From Chitinophaga sp. CB10 (GTDB lineage Bacteria; Bacteroidota; Bacteroidia; Chitinophagales; Chitinophagaceae): a stretch of 64,000 nucleotides of DNA. Below, piece by piece: positions 15,022 to 23,404 of the stretch. The notes beneath the pieces were generated by a model, which did no database searches, had not been told where the DNA came from, and saw nothing but the letters and a program-made list of their open reading frames with translations. The stretch is taken from positions 186,001 through 250,000 of the forward strand of contig MLAV02000001.1 of assembly GCA_001870995.2 (NCBI GenBank), in the 5' to 3' direction. Within the stretch, counting starts at the first letter, position 1; every line of letters begins with the position of its first letter. Made by a program: the position numbers and the translations under genes.

Positions 15022-17415
15022 CTATTTTATCACTATCTCTTCGAAGCTTTTATCCGCCACCAGCTCCACTACATTTTCCCCTACGGTATAACTGCCCGTT
15101 GCCAGTGGCAGCCCGTCTACGGTCACCGCAGCCGCCTGGAATGGCAGGCCATAGACTTTAATGCGGAAGCGGGTATAACTGGTCTGGTAGTTTTCGTAAA
15201 ACTGCTTCTTCAGGCGGAACTGTTTGTCGTCCGAATCCTGTTTGAACCGGATGACGTTAAACTGTCCGTTCTTATAGCCGTAGTGATCGCCGGCATCTTC
15301 ATACAGGGAGCTCTTAACCGGCGTGTTGCCGTAGTAGGCTTCGAGTATGATTTCTTCCAGCTGCTTTTCGCCGGTGTACTGCATTTCAGGATAGAAAGGC
15401 ACTACGGCGCCCGCTTTTACAAACAGGGGCATCTGGTCCAGCGGGGTGGCTACGGTATGGTGTTCGCCGCCGGCAAGGACTGATTTATCCCAGTAGTTGT
15501 ACCATTGGCCAACCGGCAGGTACAGGTCTTTTTCCTGCATGCCAGGTTCGTTCACGTAGCTGATCAGCAGGGAATCCCCGAACATAAATTCATGGGAGCA
15601 GTTATAGGTATCCGCTTCGCCCTGGGCTACGAATGCCAGCGGCCGCAGCATGGGCGTGCCTTTCTGGGCATATTGCCAGAACGTGGTGTAGAAATAGGGC
15701 AGCAGCTGGTAACGGAGGGTAATGAATTTTTTCACGATGGCTTCATACTTTTCTCCGAAGCTCCATGGCTCCTGGTCGAACCCGGTTTCGTTGCTGGCGC
15801 TGTGGGTGCGCATGAGCGGGTGGAAGGTGGCCAGTTGAATCCAGCGGGTGTACAGTTCGCCATCCGGCTCGCCGATGAAACCGCCGATATCGCTGCCGCA
15901 GAAGGAGAGGCCGGAAACGGCCAGTCGCTGGCATTGCACGGCCGCCAGCCAGAGATGCTCCCAGCTGGATACGTTGTCGCCCGTCCACACGGAGGACCAG
16001 CGTTGCGCCCCAGCGTAAGCGGAGCGGGTGATGACGAACGGGCGGTTAGGCATCAGGTAGCGTTTCAGACCTGCGGAGGTAGCCTTGCTCATGAGGTGCC
16101 CGTACACGTTATGCGCCTTGCGGTGGCTCACTTCTTCGCCGTCGTAATCGTGGCGCACATCTTCAGGGAAGGTGCCCATTTCAAATACGGCGGGTTCGTT
16201 CATATCGTTCCAAACGCCGCGCACGCCGGTTTCAGCGAGTCCTTTGAAGAGGCCCGCCCACCATTCCCGCACTTCCGGGTTGGTGAAATCGGGGAATACG
16301 CATTTACCGGGCCATACATCCCCCTCCATGAGCGCGCCGTCGGCGCGTTTGCAGAAGTAGTTGTTTTTCAGGCCATCCTGGTAGATGCTGTATTCCGGGT
16401 CCACTTTGATGCCGGGGTCAATGATCACTACTACCTTGAAGCCTTCTGCGGCCAGGTCGCTGATCATTTTTGCCGGATCAGGGAAATATTCTTTATTCCA
16501 GGTAAAGCAGCGGAAGCCGTCCATATAGTCGATGTCCAGGTAGATGACATCGCAGGGTATCCGGCGTTTGCGGAATTCCGTTGCAATATCCCGTACTTTT
16601 TGCTCGGGGTAGTAGCTCCAGCGGCATTGGTGGTAGCCCAGCGCCCAGATGGGCGGGAGCTCCGGCGTGCCGGTGATGCGGGTGTAGGTTTCGGCTACTT
16701 CCATCAGCTCAGGCCCGTAGATGAAGTAGTAGTTCATTTCGCCGCCCCTGGCCCAGAAGCTGCATACGTTTTCCCGTTCCTTTCCGAAGTCGAAAATGGT
16801 GCGGAAGGTATTGTCGAAAAACAGCCCGTAGCCGATGCCGTTATGCAACCCGTAGTAGAAGGGGATATTGCGGTAGAGCGGGTCGGTATCTTTCTGGTAG
16901 CCATAGGCATCGGTGCCGTAGTTTTCCAGCCGTTTGCCGCGGAGGTTGAGGTCCGTAGGTTTATCTCCCAGGCCGTAAAAGACTTCGTTTTCCTGGATCA
17001 GCTTACTGCAATAGACGATCTTACCGCCTTTGAGCAGGTAGTGCTGCCAGTGGAAGCCCATTTCGTCCTGGTTGATGATTTTGCCTTCCAGGTCCGTTAT
17101 GGTTACGCGCAGGTTATCCCTGGCGATCAGCACTTTAATATAGTTCGTATATATTTCGAAATTTTCTTCGAACTCCCGTATGCCGAAAGCGATCGGAGAT
17201 TCTTCCAGGGTATCACTGGTGGCATAGGAGAAGTCGCGCTGGAAAGTGCCGTCTGAGGCGTATCTGAACCGGATGATCTTATCGGAGATGACCCTTACTT
17301 CCAGGATGGTTTCAGAGGTATAAAAGTAGAAGATGTTACCTTCTTTTTTCCATGACCGGATAGCGTCCGGGTAATGTTTCGCTGAGTATTTGCTCGAGGA
17401 GGTTTCAACTTGCAT
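15022..17415 (-). CDS. Glycoside hydrolase family 31 alpha-glucosidase
   Basis: A 797-residue GH31 enzyme. The family signature with the nucleophile Asp is 'GVWNDMNEPAVFE', and the acid/base region is 'RWSSVWTGDNVSSWEHL'. An N-terminal galactose-mutarotase-like beta-sandwich precedes the barrel ('CRWSYYPEQKVRDIATEFRK'), and beta-sandwich domains follow. No signal peptide, so probably cytoplasmic, acting on maltodextrin or glycogen-derived oligosaccharides; GlgB is 2.5 kb away. Starts at the ATG at 17415. Confidence 0.92.
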   Translation of the reverse strand: MQVETSSSKYSAKHYPDAIRSWKKEGNIFYFYTSETILEVRVISDKIIRFRYASDGTFQRDFSYATSDTLEESPIAFGIREFEENFEIYTNYIKVLIARDNLRVTITDLEGKIINQDEMGFHWQHYLLKGGKIVYCSKLIQENEVFYGLGDKPTDLNLRGKRLENYGTDAYGYQKDTDPLYRNIPFYYGLHNGIGYGLFFDNTFRTIFDFGKERENVCSFWARGGEMNYYFIYGPELMEVAETYTRITGTPELPPIWALGYHQCRWSYYPEQKVRDIATEFRKRRIPCDVIYLDIDYMDGFRCFTWNKEYFPDPAKMISDLAAEGFKVVVIIDPGIKVDPEYSIYQDGLKNNYFCKRADGALMEGDVWPGKCVFPDFTNPEVREWWAGLFKGLAETGVRGVWNDMNEPAVFEMGTFPEDVRHDYDGEEVSHRKAHNVYGHLMSKATSAGLKRYLMPNRPFVITRSAYAGAQRWSSVWTGDNVSSWEHLWLAAVQCQRLAVSGLSFCGSDIGGFIGEPDGELYTRWIQLATFHPLMRTHSASNETGFDQEPWSFGEKYEAIVKKFITLRYQLLPYFYTTFWQYAQKGTPMLRPLAFVAQGEADTYNCSHEFMFGDSLLISYVNEPGMQEKDLYLPVGQWYNYWDKSVLAGGEHHTVATPLDQMPLFVKAGAVVPFYPEMQYTGEKQLEEIILEAYYGNTPVKSSLYEDAGDHYGYKNGQFNVIRFKQDSDDKQFRLKKQFYENYQTSYTRFRIKVYGLPFQAAAVTVDGLPLATGSYTVGENVVELVADKSFEEIVIK

Positions 17416-17647
17416 AATCGCTTTTTCTGTGTCAGGCTAATCCCGGCTTTAAGTTACAAAAAAAAGGAGGCGAATGTAAATTTTTACCTGCCTGCCCGTG
17501 GGTGTTTACGATCAAAAATATCTGCTTTGCAAAAAAGAGCAAAAAAAGAGATAATATCTTATTAACTTCAAACCAATAAATGTACTTTTTGCTTTAACCT
17601 ATTCCAGCGGTGCGCCTTTCCAGGAGCACCTTTTTGGTATAAAGCCA

Positions 17648-18772
17648 TTAATTTCCATTCATCACTGCAATTTCTTTGCCTGCGAGGAACACCCGGTTTC
17701 CCTGTCGCGCTTTCATGATGGCATTGTAGCCACTGCCGATCTTTTGCCAGGTTTTACCGCCGTCGTAGGAGAGGTAGGTGCCGCTGGTGCCTGTTGATGC
17801 CACTGTGTGATTATTTACCCATGTTACGGCGGACTGGTAACCGCCGGGGGGCGCCACAGGGGCCTGCCAGGTTCTGCCGCCATCGCTGGTTACAAAGCAG
17901 TTACGTTCCCGCAGGGTATCGTTTTTATAATCGCCACCAACTATGATGCCGTTTTGCTGATCGCGGAAGGCAACGGAGAAGGCGCCGGTGCTGTTCGCTC
18001 CCTGTATTAACGGCAATGGGTAAACGCTGCAGTTATTATCCCGGATAACACGGTTGCGGGTACCGTTGTTGAAAAAAATTCTTGAAACGGCGCCGCCGGT
18101 TACGAATACGGACCTGCCATCCGGGAGGGCGGCCAGGCTGCTATTGCTGGCGGCAAATACCGCTTCGCCGGGATGTGCCGGGGGCCTGGCTTCCATAGGA
18201 TCCAGCGCCCAGCTGCGGCCGCCATCGTGGGTACGGAGGATGGTAAAGCGTTCGTTGCCGTCCTTGTCCTTCAGGGGATCGCCTACGGCGATGCCTTCCC
18301 GGTTGTCGAGGAATACGAGGCCGTCAAAAAAGATGTCTTTATCGTGGTTGGCGTACACCAGTTTCCAGGACTGCCCGCCGTCCGCAGTGCGGTACAGCAG
18401 GGCCGGGCTGCCAATGCTGAGTACTACTGCCTGTAGGCTGTCGAACGCGTAAATGGAACGGAAGTCGCAACTATCGGAGGCGACCTTAAACCATTGCCAG
18501 GTTTCACCGCCGTTAGTGCTGCGGCCTACCATACCCTGCGTACCTGATACCCACAGCATTTTATCGGAGAGGGCCTGCAAACCGCGCAGGCTCCGCGATG
18601 GCAGGTTGACGGCGAGCGTGCGTACGGGTACGGGCAACTGTGCCCGCGCAGCGGTGAACATCTCTGCAAAAAAAAATAAAAAACAGCAGCGCCGTAAGGC
18701 GCGCGCCGCCAGATGATGCCACCGTGGCGTGTTAGAGCGCTGCGCGAAAAAAATGGGCCTGGAAACCGGCAT
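17648..18772 (-). CDS. Exported BNR/Ycf48-like propeller protein
   Basis: A 374-residue protein with a long basic N-terminus and a hydrophobic segment ending 'FTAARAQ', read as a signal peptide. Repeated 'S.NGGETW', 'TADGGQSWKLV', 'THDGGRSWAL', 'TSDGGRTWQ' and 'SYDGGKTWQKIG' motifs are Asp-box/BNR repeats of a beta-propeller, as in Ycf48/sialidase-like folds. There is no sialidase arginine set that I can point to, so this is probably a structural or assembly factor in the periplasm. Function unknown. Confidence 0.8.
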   Translation of the reverse strand: MPVSRPIFFAQRSNTPRWHHLAARALRRCCFLFFFAEMFTAARAQLPVPVRTLAVNLPSRSLRGLQALSDKMLWVSGTQGMVGRSTNGGETWQWFKVASDSCDFRSIYAFDSLQAVVLSIGSPALLYRTADGGQSWKLVYANHDKDIFFDGLVFLDNREGIAVGDPLKDKDGNERFTILRTHDGGRSWALDPMEARPPAHPGEAVFAASNSSLAALPDGRSVFVTGGAVSRIFFNNGTRNRVIRDNNCSVYPLPLIQGANSTGAFSVAFRDQQNGIIVGGDYKNDTLRERNCFVTSDGGRTWQAPVAPPGGYQSAVTWVNNHTVASTGTSGTYLSYDGGKTWQKIGSGYNAIMKARQGNRVFLAGKEIAVMNGN

Positions 18773-18848
18773 AAGTTATAATATTTATTCCCAATTGGTT
18801 AAGCGGCAAGAAAATTACAAAATTGCTTTAAAGTGTGGATCAGATTTA

Positions 18849-18856
18849 TATATTTG
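18849..18856 (+). promoter_or_regulatory. Candidate promoter (-7 element) of the sensor kinase gene
   Basis: TATATTTG is a perfect TANNTTTG element, 45 bases before the GTG start. A TTG at 18823-18825 lies 23 bases upstream, slightly far for the -33 element. Confidence 0.45.
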
Positions 18857-18901
18857 CATTAAAGCCTAAAGCTGCTCACTGTCATTAACACTAAGACCAT
18901 C

Positions 18902-21900
18902 GTGCATTTACTGCCTAAATTAAAAATACTCGTCCTGCTGTGCCTGTGTCTGTTAGGGAGTCGAATGCTCCGTTCCCAGGATAAGCCGTATATTTTTGAT
19001 GGTTATAGCGTAAATGAAGGGCTCTCACAGAGTTCCGTATCCGACATCTGCCAGGATGACCAGGGTTTCATGTGGTTCGCCACCCGCGATGGTATCAATC
19101 GATTCGACGGATATATTTTCAACGAATACCGGTATAAACCCAATACCCAGATAAGGCCGGGCGACGGCAAAGGGGAACTGGTGCCCCGCACCATCACCGG
19201 CAACCGCGCCGTGATCAACCGTTTTGACCTGAGCGGTTATAAAGGCTATTCCTTTTTTAAAGACAGTCGCAACCGCCTGTTGCTCACCCATAACAATGGC
19301 GTGAGCGTGTACGATAAGTACCGTAACCGTTTCCGGGAAGTCTTCCCGGATAGCGTGAAAGCCAATGTGAATACGGCGGAGCGGGACGCGCCCTACAAAT
19401 TCAGAATCCTGGGGGAAGATACGGCCAGCCGTACCATCTGGATCTGGCGGCCGATGAAAGGGATTTACGTGGTGGACAGGGATTCCTTCCGGACCAGGCG
19501 TATGATCGCCTACCCGCGGCAGTTTCAGCAGGCGGGCGTGGTGCCGGGCGTAGCCTATAAAGACGGCGACCTCGTGTGGATGAATCACCAGCCGGGAGAG
19601 ATGCTGGCGCTGAATATCCGCACCCTGCAACTGCAGATTTTCTGTTTGCCGGGCGTGGGTAAAAATCCTGTGATACGCCGGCTGAACCAGGATTCCCTGA
19701 TTATTGTGAGCGCGGGGCATATTACCATCTTCAACAAAAAAAGAAATAAGTTCAGCGACCTGCCGTACGATGTACGCAATGAACACAACCAGCCTTTTGC
19801 GCCCAGGGTGGTGGAGCTGGATCATGACGGCAATGCGTGGATTGGCGGGTCGGACGGGGTATTGATCTACAGTATTGCGCGCAATGAAATTATCCGGCAT
19901 ATTGTGAGTTTCAATACGTTTGAAACGCATTCCTTCAACGATGTGACTTTCCTGTACCGCGACGCGTCCGACAATATGTGGGTAGGCACCGATGGGGACG
20001 GGATTAAAAAATATTCGCCGCATAAAAAAGTATTCAACCTTTACCGTTCGCCCTACATTACGCATAACATGGTGATGTCCGTGTACAAGCACGACGATGG
20101 CCGGTTGTATGTAGGGTTATTGCGGGACGGACTGAATGTCTATGAAGAAGGCGGCCGGTTCCTGGAACGTTTTTCCAACGAGCTGTACCCGGGAAAGTTC
20201 CCCGGGAGCGATCTGGCGGCCATCTGCCGGGAGGACTATGAACATATCTGGCTGCATTTCATGGGGATGCATATAGGCCTGTTCAATGTGATTACCAAAT
20301 CCTTTACGGACCTGACGGCGCAGGTGCGCAAGCTGGGGCTGCCGGAGGATCCGCAGCATTTTCCTTTCCTCTTCAAGCGGCCCAACGGCGAAGTGTATTT
20401 CAACTACGGGCATTACCTGCTGATGTTTACGAACGAGGGCATGGGGTATAAAGTGAGTATGGTGCACGACTTTGGCGATGAAACGCTGACGACCTATTGT
20501 GAAGATATGATGGGGAACCAGTATGCCGGTACGAAGTCGTCCCTGTTTGTGCGCCATGCGGGGAGCAGCCGCTGGAACAAGGTGATTTTCCCGGAAGGGA
20601 TGATGGTAAAGTCCATCAACAAAAACTCCCACAGGCAGGTGTTGGTAGCCGGCACGAAAGGGCTGTTTGTGTTGAACGAGCAGGATCAGATTGTGCAGCA
20701 CTTCAACAGTTATGATAACCCGAAGCTGATCAATGATTATTTATACGGGGTGTTGCTGGATGATAAGGATAAGATATGGGTGAGCCATAACAAAGGGCTG
20801 TCGCAGATCAACATGGTCACCAACGAGATTACGAGTTTTAATCATGAAGACGGGCTGCAGTCCAACGAATTCAACACCGGGGCATTTTACAAATCCGTGG
20901 ACGGGGAATTATTCTTCGGCGGTATCCGCGGGGTAAATGGTTTCTATCCAAAAAATTTCCGGAACAATCCTTATTATCCGAAGGTGGTAATACGGCGGAT
21001 GGAAGTGCTGGATAAGCCTTATGAATCGGATACGGTGGTATCCCTGCTGAAAAGAGTGGAGTTGCCTTACAACCAGAATACGATTGCGTTGGAGTTTGTG
21101 CCGCTGGAATATACGAATCCGACTAAGAACAGGATACAGTACAAGCTGGAAGGAGCGGATGAAGACTGGGTGGATGGCGGTACCTTCCGTATGGCGCGTT
21201 ACACGAACCTGCATCCGGGAAAATATACGTTTAAGGTAAGGGCTTCCAATAACGACGATATCTGGAACAGCACGCCGACGACGCTGGAAATCCTCATCAG
21301 GATTCCTTTCTGGCAGTCGCTCTGGTTCCGGTTCCTGTTATTGTTGCTGTTGCTGGGCATCGCCTATTACTTCTCCACGTTGTATCTGGATTACAAGATA
21401 CGGCATGAGAAGCTGAAGCTGGAAAAAGAGCAGGCGGTGGACCAGGAGCGGGCCCGTATCAGCAGCGATATGCATGACGACCTGGGATCGGGTTTATCTA
21501 CGATCCGGTTGCTGAGCGAGATTGCGAAGCGGAAGATACAGGACACGAATCAAACCCGGGAGATAGAGCGGATTTCGGAGACGGCGGGGGAGATGGTGGA
21601 CAAGATGAGCGAGATTATCTGGGCGATGAATTCTTCCAATGACTCTTTAGCGAATCTGATTGCATATATGCGTAGTTTTGCGGCCGACTTTTTGGAACAT
21701 GCGCATATCACACATCAGTTCTACATACCTGATACGATTCCCAATATAAAACTGAGCGGCGGCACGAGGAGGAACATTTATCTTGCCGTGAAGGAATCGC
21801 TGCACAACGTAGTAAAACATGCCAAAGCGAGCGAAGTAATCATTGAAGTGAAAATGAATAACCGGAACATGACCATTATGATAAAAGACAACGGTAAAGG

Positions 21901-22036
21901 GTTTGACCAGGAGAAGGTGCGACTTTTCGGGAATGGCCTGAAAAACATCCAGAAGCGGATGGTAGCAGTGGGTGGTAATGCAGATATTACCTCCGATAAC
22001 GGTACAATAGTTTTTCTCGATATCCCACTAAATTAA
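18902..22036 (+). CDS. Propeller-type sensor histidine kinase
   Basis: 1044 residues, GTG start giving a signal-like N-terminus (LKILVLLCLCLLGS). A large periplasmic part has two-component-regulator propeller repeats ('GLSQSSVSDICQDDQGFMWF', 'DASDNMWVGTDGDGI', 'DDKDKIWVSHNKGLS') and a Y_Y_Y domain (about 740-800, 'YKLEGADEDWVDGG'). One membrane helix (about 805-830) leads to a coiled coil and a HisKA_3-type dimerisation domain with phospho-His858 in 'MHDDLGSGLSTIR', then an HATPase domain ('DNGKGFD', 'GNGLKNIQKRM'). Unlike hybrid systems it has no receiver or AraC domain; its regulator is the next gene. Confidence 0.93.
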   Translation: MHLLPKLKILVLLCLCLLGSRMLRSQDKPYIFDGYSVNEGLSQSSVSDICQDDQGFMWFATRDGINRFDGYIFNEYRYKPNTQIRPGDGKGELVPRTITGNRAVINRFDLSGYKGYSFFKDSRNRLLLTHNNGVSVYDKYRNRFREVFPDSVKANVNTAERDAPYKFRILGEDTASRTIWIWRPMKGIYVVDRDSFRTRRMIAYPRQFQQAGVVPGVAYKDGDLVWMNHQPGEMLALNIRTLQLQIFCLPGVGKNPVIRRLNQDSLIIVSAGHITIFNKKRNKFSDLPYDVRNEHNQPFAPRVVELDHDGNAWIGGSDGVLIYSIARNEIIRHIVSFNTFETHSFNDVTFLYRDASDNMWVGTDGDGIKKYSPHKKVFNLYRSPYITHNMVMSVYKHDDGRLYVGLLRDGLNVYEEGGRFLERFSNELYPGKFPGSDLAAICREDYEHIWLHFMGMHIGLFNVITKSFTDLTAQVRKLGLPEDPQHFPFLFKRPNGEVYFNYGHYLLMFTNEGMGYKVSMVHDFGDETLTTYCEDMMGNQYAGTKSSLFVRHAGSSRWNKVIFPEGMMVKSINKNSHRQVLVAGTKGLFVLNEQDQIVQHFNSYDNPKLINDYLYGVLLDDKDKIWVSHNKGLSQINMVTNEITSFNHEDGLQSNEFNTGAFYKSVDGELFFGGIRGVNGFYPKNFRNNPYYPKVVIRRMEVLDKPYESDTVVSLLKRVELPYNQNTIALEFVPLEYTNPTKNRIQYKLEGADEDWVDGGTFRMARYTNLHPGKYTFKVRASNNDDIWNSTPTTLEILIRIPFWQSLWFRFLLLLLLLGIAYYFSTLYLDYKIRHEKLKLEKEQAVDQERARISSDMHDDLGSGLSTIRLLSEIAKRKIQDTNQTREIERISETAGEMVDKMSEIIWAMNSSNDSLANLIAYMRSFAADFLEHAHITHQFYIPDTIPNIKLSGGTRRNIYLAVKESLHNVVKHAKASEVIIEVKMNNRNMTIMIKDNGKGFDQEKVRLFGNGLKNIQKRMVAVGGNADITSDNGTIVFLDIPLN

Positions 22037-22082
22037 CATACATTTGTTAGCAGTAACATCTAAGTGTTATAATTACTAAAAC

Positions 22083-22751
22083 ATGACGGTATACTCAAAA
22101 AAGAAGTCCCAGGATAACATGGATATCATCTCTATTGCGATAGTAGAGGACAACCATGATATTCGCACGGCTATGGAATTGCTGATTAATGGTTCTGACG
22201 GATATGCCTGTGTTGGCACTTTCAATAATGCAGAAACCGCAGTGGAACAGATCCCTCACTTACTTCCCAATGTGGTACTGATGGATTTCAATTTGCCCGG
22301 AGGCATGAATGGTATTGAATGTATTGCACGTTTGAAGGCAGAGTACCAGGACATGCAGTTTATGATGCTCACGGTTTATGAAGATGACGACAAGATTTTC
22401 AATGCGTTGGAAGCGGGCGCCAGTGGTTATATCCTGAAGAAGACGTCCCCGGGGGAATTGCTGGAAGCCATCCGCGACCTGCATGAGGGCGGCAGCCCGA
22501 TGAGTTCGCAGATTGCGAGGAGGGTGGTAGCGTTTTTCCAGAAGCAGGCCAAACCGAACCCGGCGCTGGAAGCGTTGACGACGCGTGAGAAGGAGATCCT
22601 GGACCAGTTGTCGAAAGGCTTCCTGTACAAGGAGATTGCCAGCAATTTATTCATCAGCATAGAAACGGTGCGCCGCCACGTGCATAATATCTACGAGAAG
22701 TTACACGTGCGCAGCAGAACAGATGCTGTTAACAAATATTATAACCGTTAA
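22083..22751 (+). CDS. NarL/LuxR-type response regulator
   Basis: A 222-residue regulator: receiver domain with acidic pair 'VEDN', phospho-Asp68 in 'VVLMDFNLPGG' and Lys in 'ILKKTSPGE', then a LuxR-type HTH ('LTTREKEILDQLSKGFLYKEIASNL'). It follows the sensor kinase by 46 bases, so the two form a pair. The ATG at 22119 (MDIISIAIVEDN) is an equally good start and would make the receiver begin at once. Targets unknown. Confidence 0.92.
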   Translation: MTVYSKKKSQDNMDIISIAIVEDNHDIRTAMELLINGSDGYACVGTFNNAETAVEQIPHLLPNVVLMDFNLPGGMNGIECIARLKAEYQDMQFMMLTVYEDDDKIFNALEAGASGYILKKTSPGELLEAIRDLHEGGSPMSSQIARRVVAFFQKQAKPNPALEALTTREKEILDQLSKGFLYKEIASNLFISIETVRRHVHNIYEKLHVRSRTDAVNKYYNR

Positions 22752-22768
22752 GGGCGGAAAGTAAAAAC

Positions 22769-22808
22769 AAAAGAGGCTGTCTCAATCACATGAAACAGCC
22801 TCTTTTTA
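22769..22808 (+). terminator. Terminator of the two-component operon
   Basis: AAAAGAGGCTGT (22769-22780) pairs with ACAGCCTCTTTT (22795-22806), followed by TATT. Confidence 0.85.
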
Positions 22809-22819
22809 TTGTGGTAACC

Positions 22820-22912
22820 TCAGCTTCTCACCCCTTTACGCAGGAGGTGAGCAGTTAAAACGATTGTAGCGATCAACAGACATGCTAGTCTGAACAGTAA
22901 ACCGGTTTTCAT
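22820..22912 (-). CDS. Possible 30-residue membrane peptide
   Basis: Starts ATG at 22912, stops TGA at 22820-22822. It begins MKTGLLFRLACLLIA, continues as one hydrophobic helix and ends in a basic tail LLRKGVRS. Its plan (MKT, helix, basic tail) resembles the next small frame. No homologue recognised. Confidence 0.4.
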   Translation of the reverse strand: MKTGLLFRLACLLIATIVLTAHLLRKGVRS

Positions 22913-23028
22913 AGGAATAGGGATTATCAATGACGTAATCTGCTATTGCCTGGCTGAAAGTCCTGTGCTGAAACTATTGTATTAGTGCCGGATGTGCTAT
23001 GTAATCTGAAAATATATTATATTGAAAA

Positions 23029-23178
23029 TTAACGCATCATCTGCCAGGAGTCGAACTTCCGGATCAGACGGAGAAATTTGTTACCGACGTTGTTTTCCTG
23101 TTCCCTGCGGATATAGCGCGTGGCGACGAAAGCGGCGGCAATCATTAAAAGGGAGATGACAAGGCATAGTGTTTTCAT
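23029..23178 (-). CDS. Possible 49-residue membrane protein
   Basis: I start at the ATG at 23178, giving MKTLCLVISLLMIAAAF, a single hydrophobic helix, then a basic tail with 'RYIRREQENN' and 'FLRLIRKFDSW'. A longer frame from 23256 exists but its extra N-terminus has no support. Topology would be N-out or N-in single pass with a basic amphipathic tail. Function unknown. Confidence 0.45.
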   Translation of the reverse strand: MKTLCLVISLLMIAAAFVATRYIRREQENNVGNKFLRLIRKFDSWQMMR

Positions 23179-23283
23179 AAGGACATAGGTTAGGATTTCA
23201 AAAATAGGTGTCTTTTGTAAATATAGTGAAAAAGTTAATATAAATACGAAATGCATGTATTTTTTTATTTATCTATCTTATAC

Positions 23284-23314
23284 TTGGGTTGATTCACTGA
23301 AACCATTATTTTTG
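23284..23314 (+). promoter_or_regulatory. Candidate promoter of the parE-parC operon
   Basis: TTG at 23284-23286, a 20-base spacer and a perfect TATTTTTG -7 element at 23307-23314. The leader to the parE ATG would be about 85 bases. Confidence 0.6.
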
Positions 23315-23404
23315 CCCATAATCCGGTTTTGCTAAAAGTTTTAGTATAGCAGGCGCCGGAAACTGGAAAAAAACATCATAAGTATTTAGGAAACTTTAAT
23401 ATAT

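Noticed and set aside
15505..17256. A 583-residue plus-strand frame opposite GH31
   Set aside because: Low-complexity, no motifs; the opposite strand carries a complete GH31 enzyme with the WNDMNEP signature.
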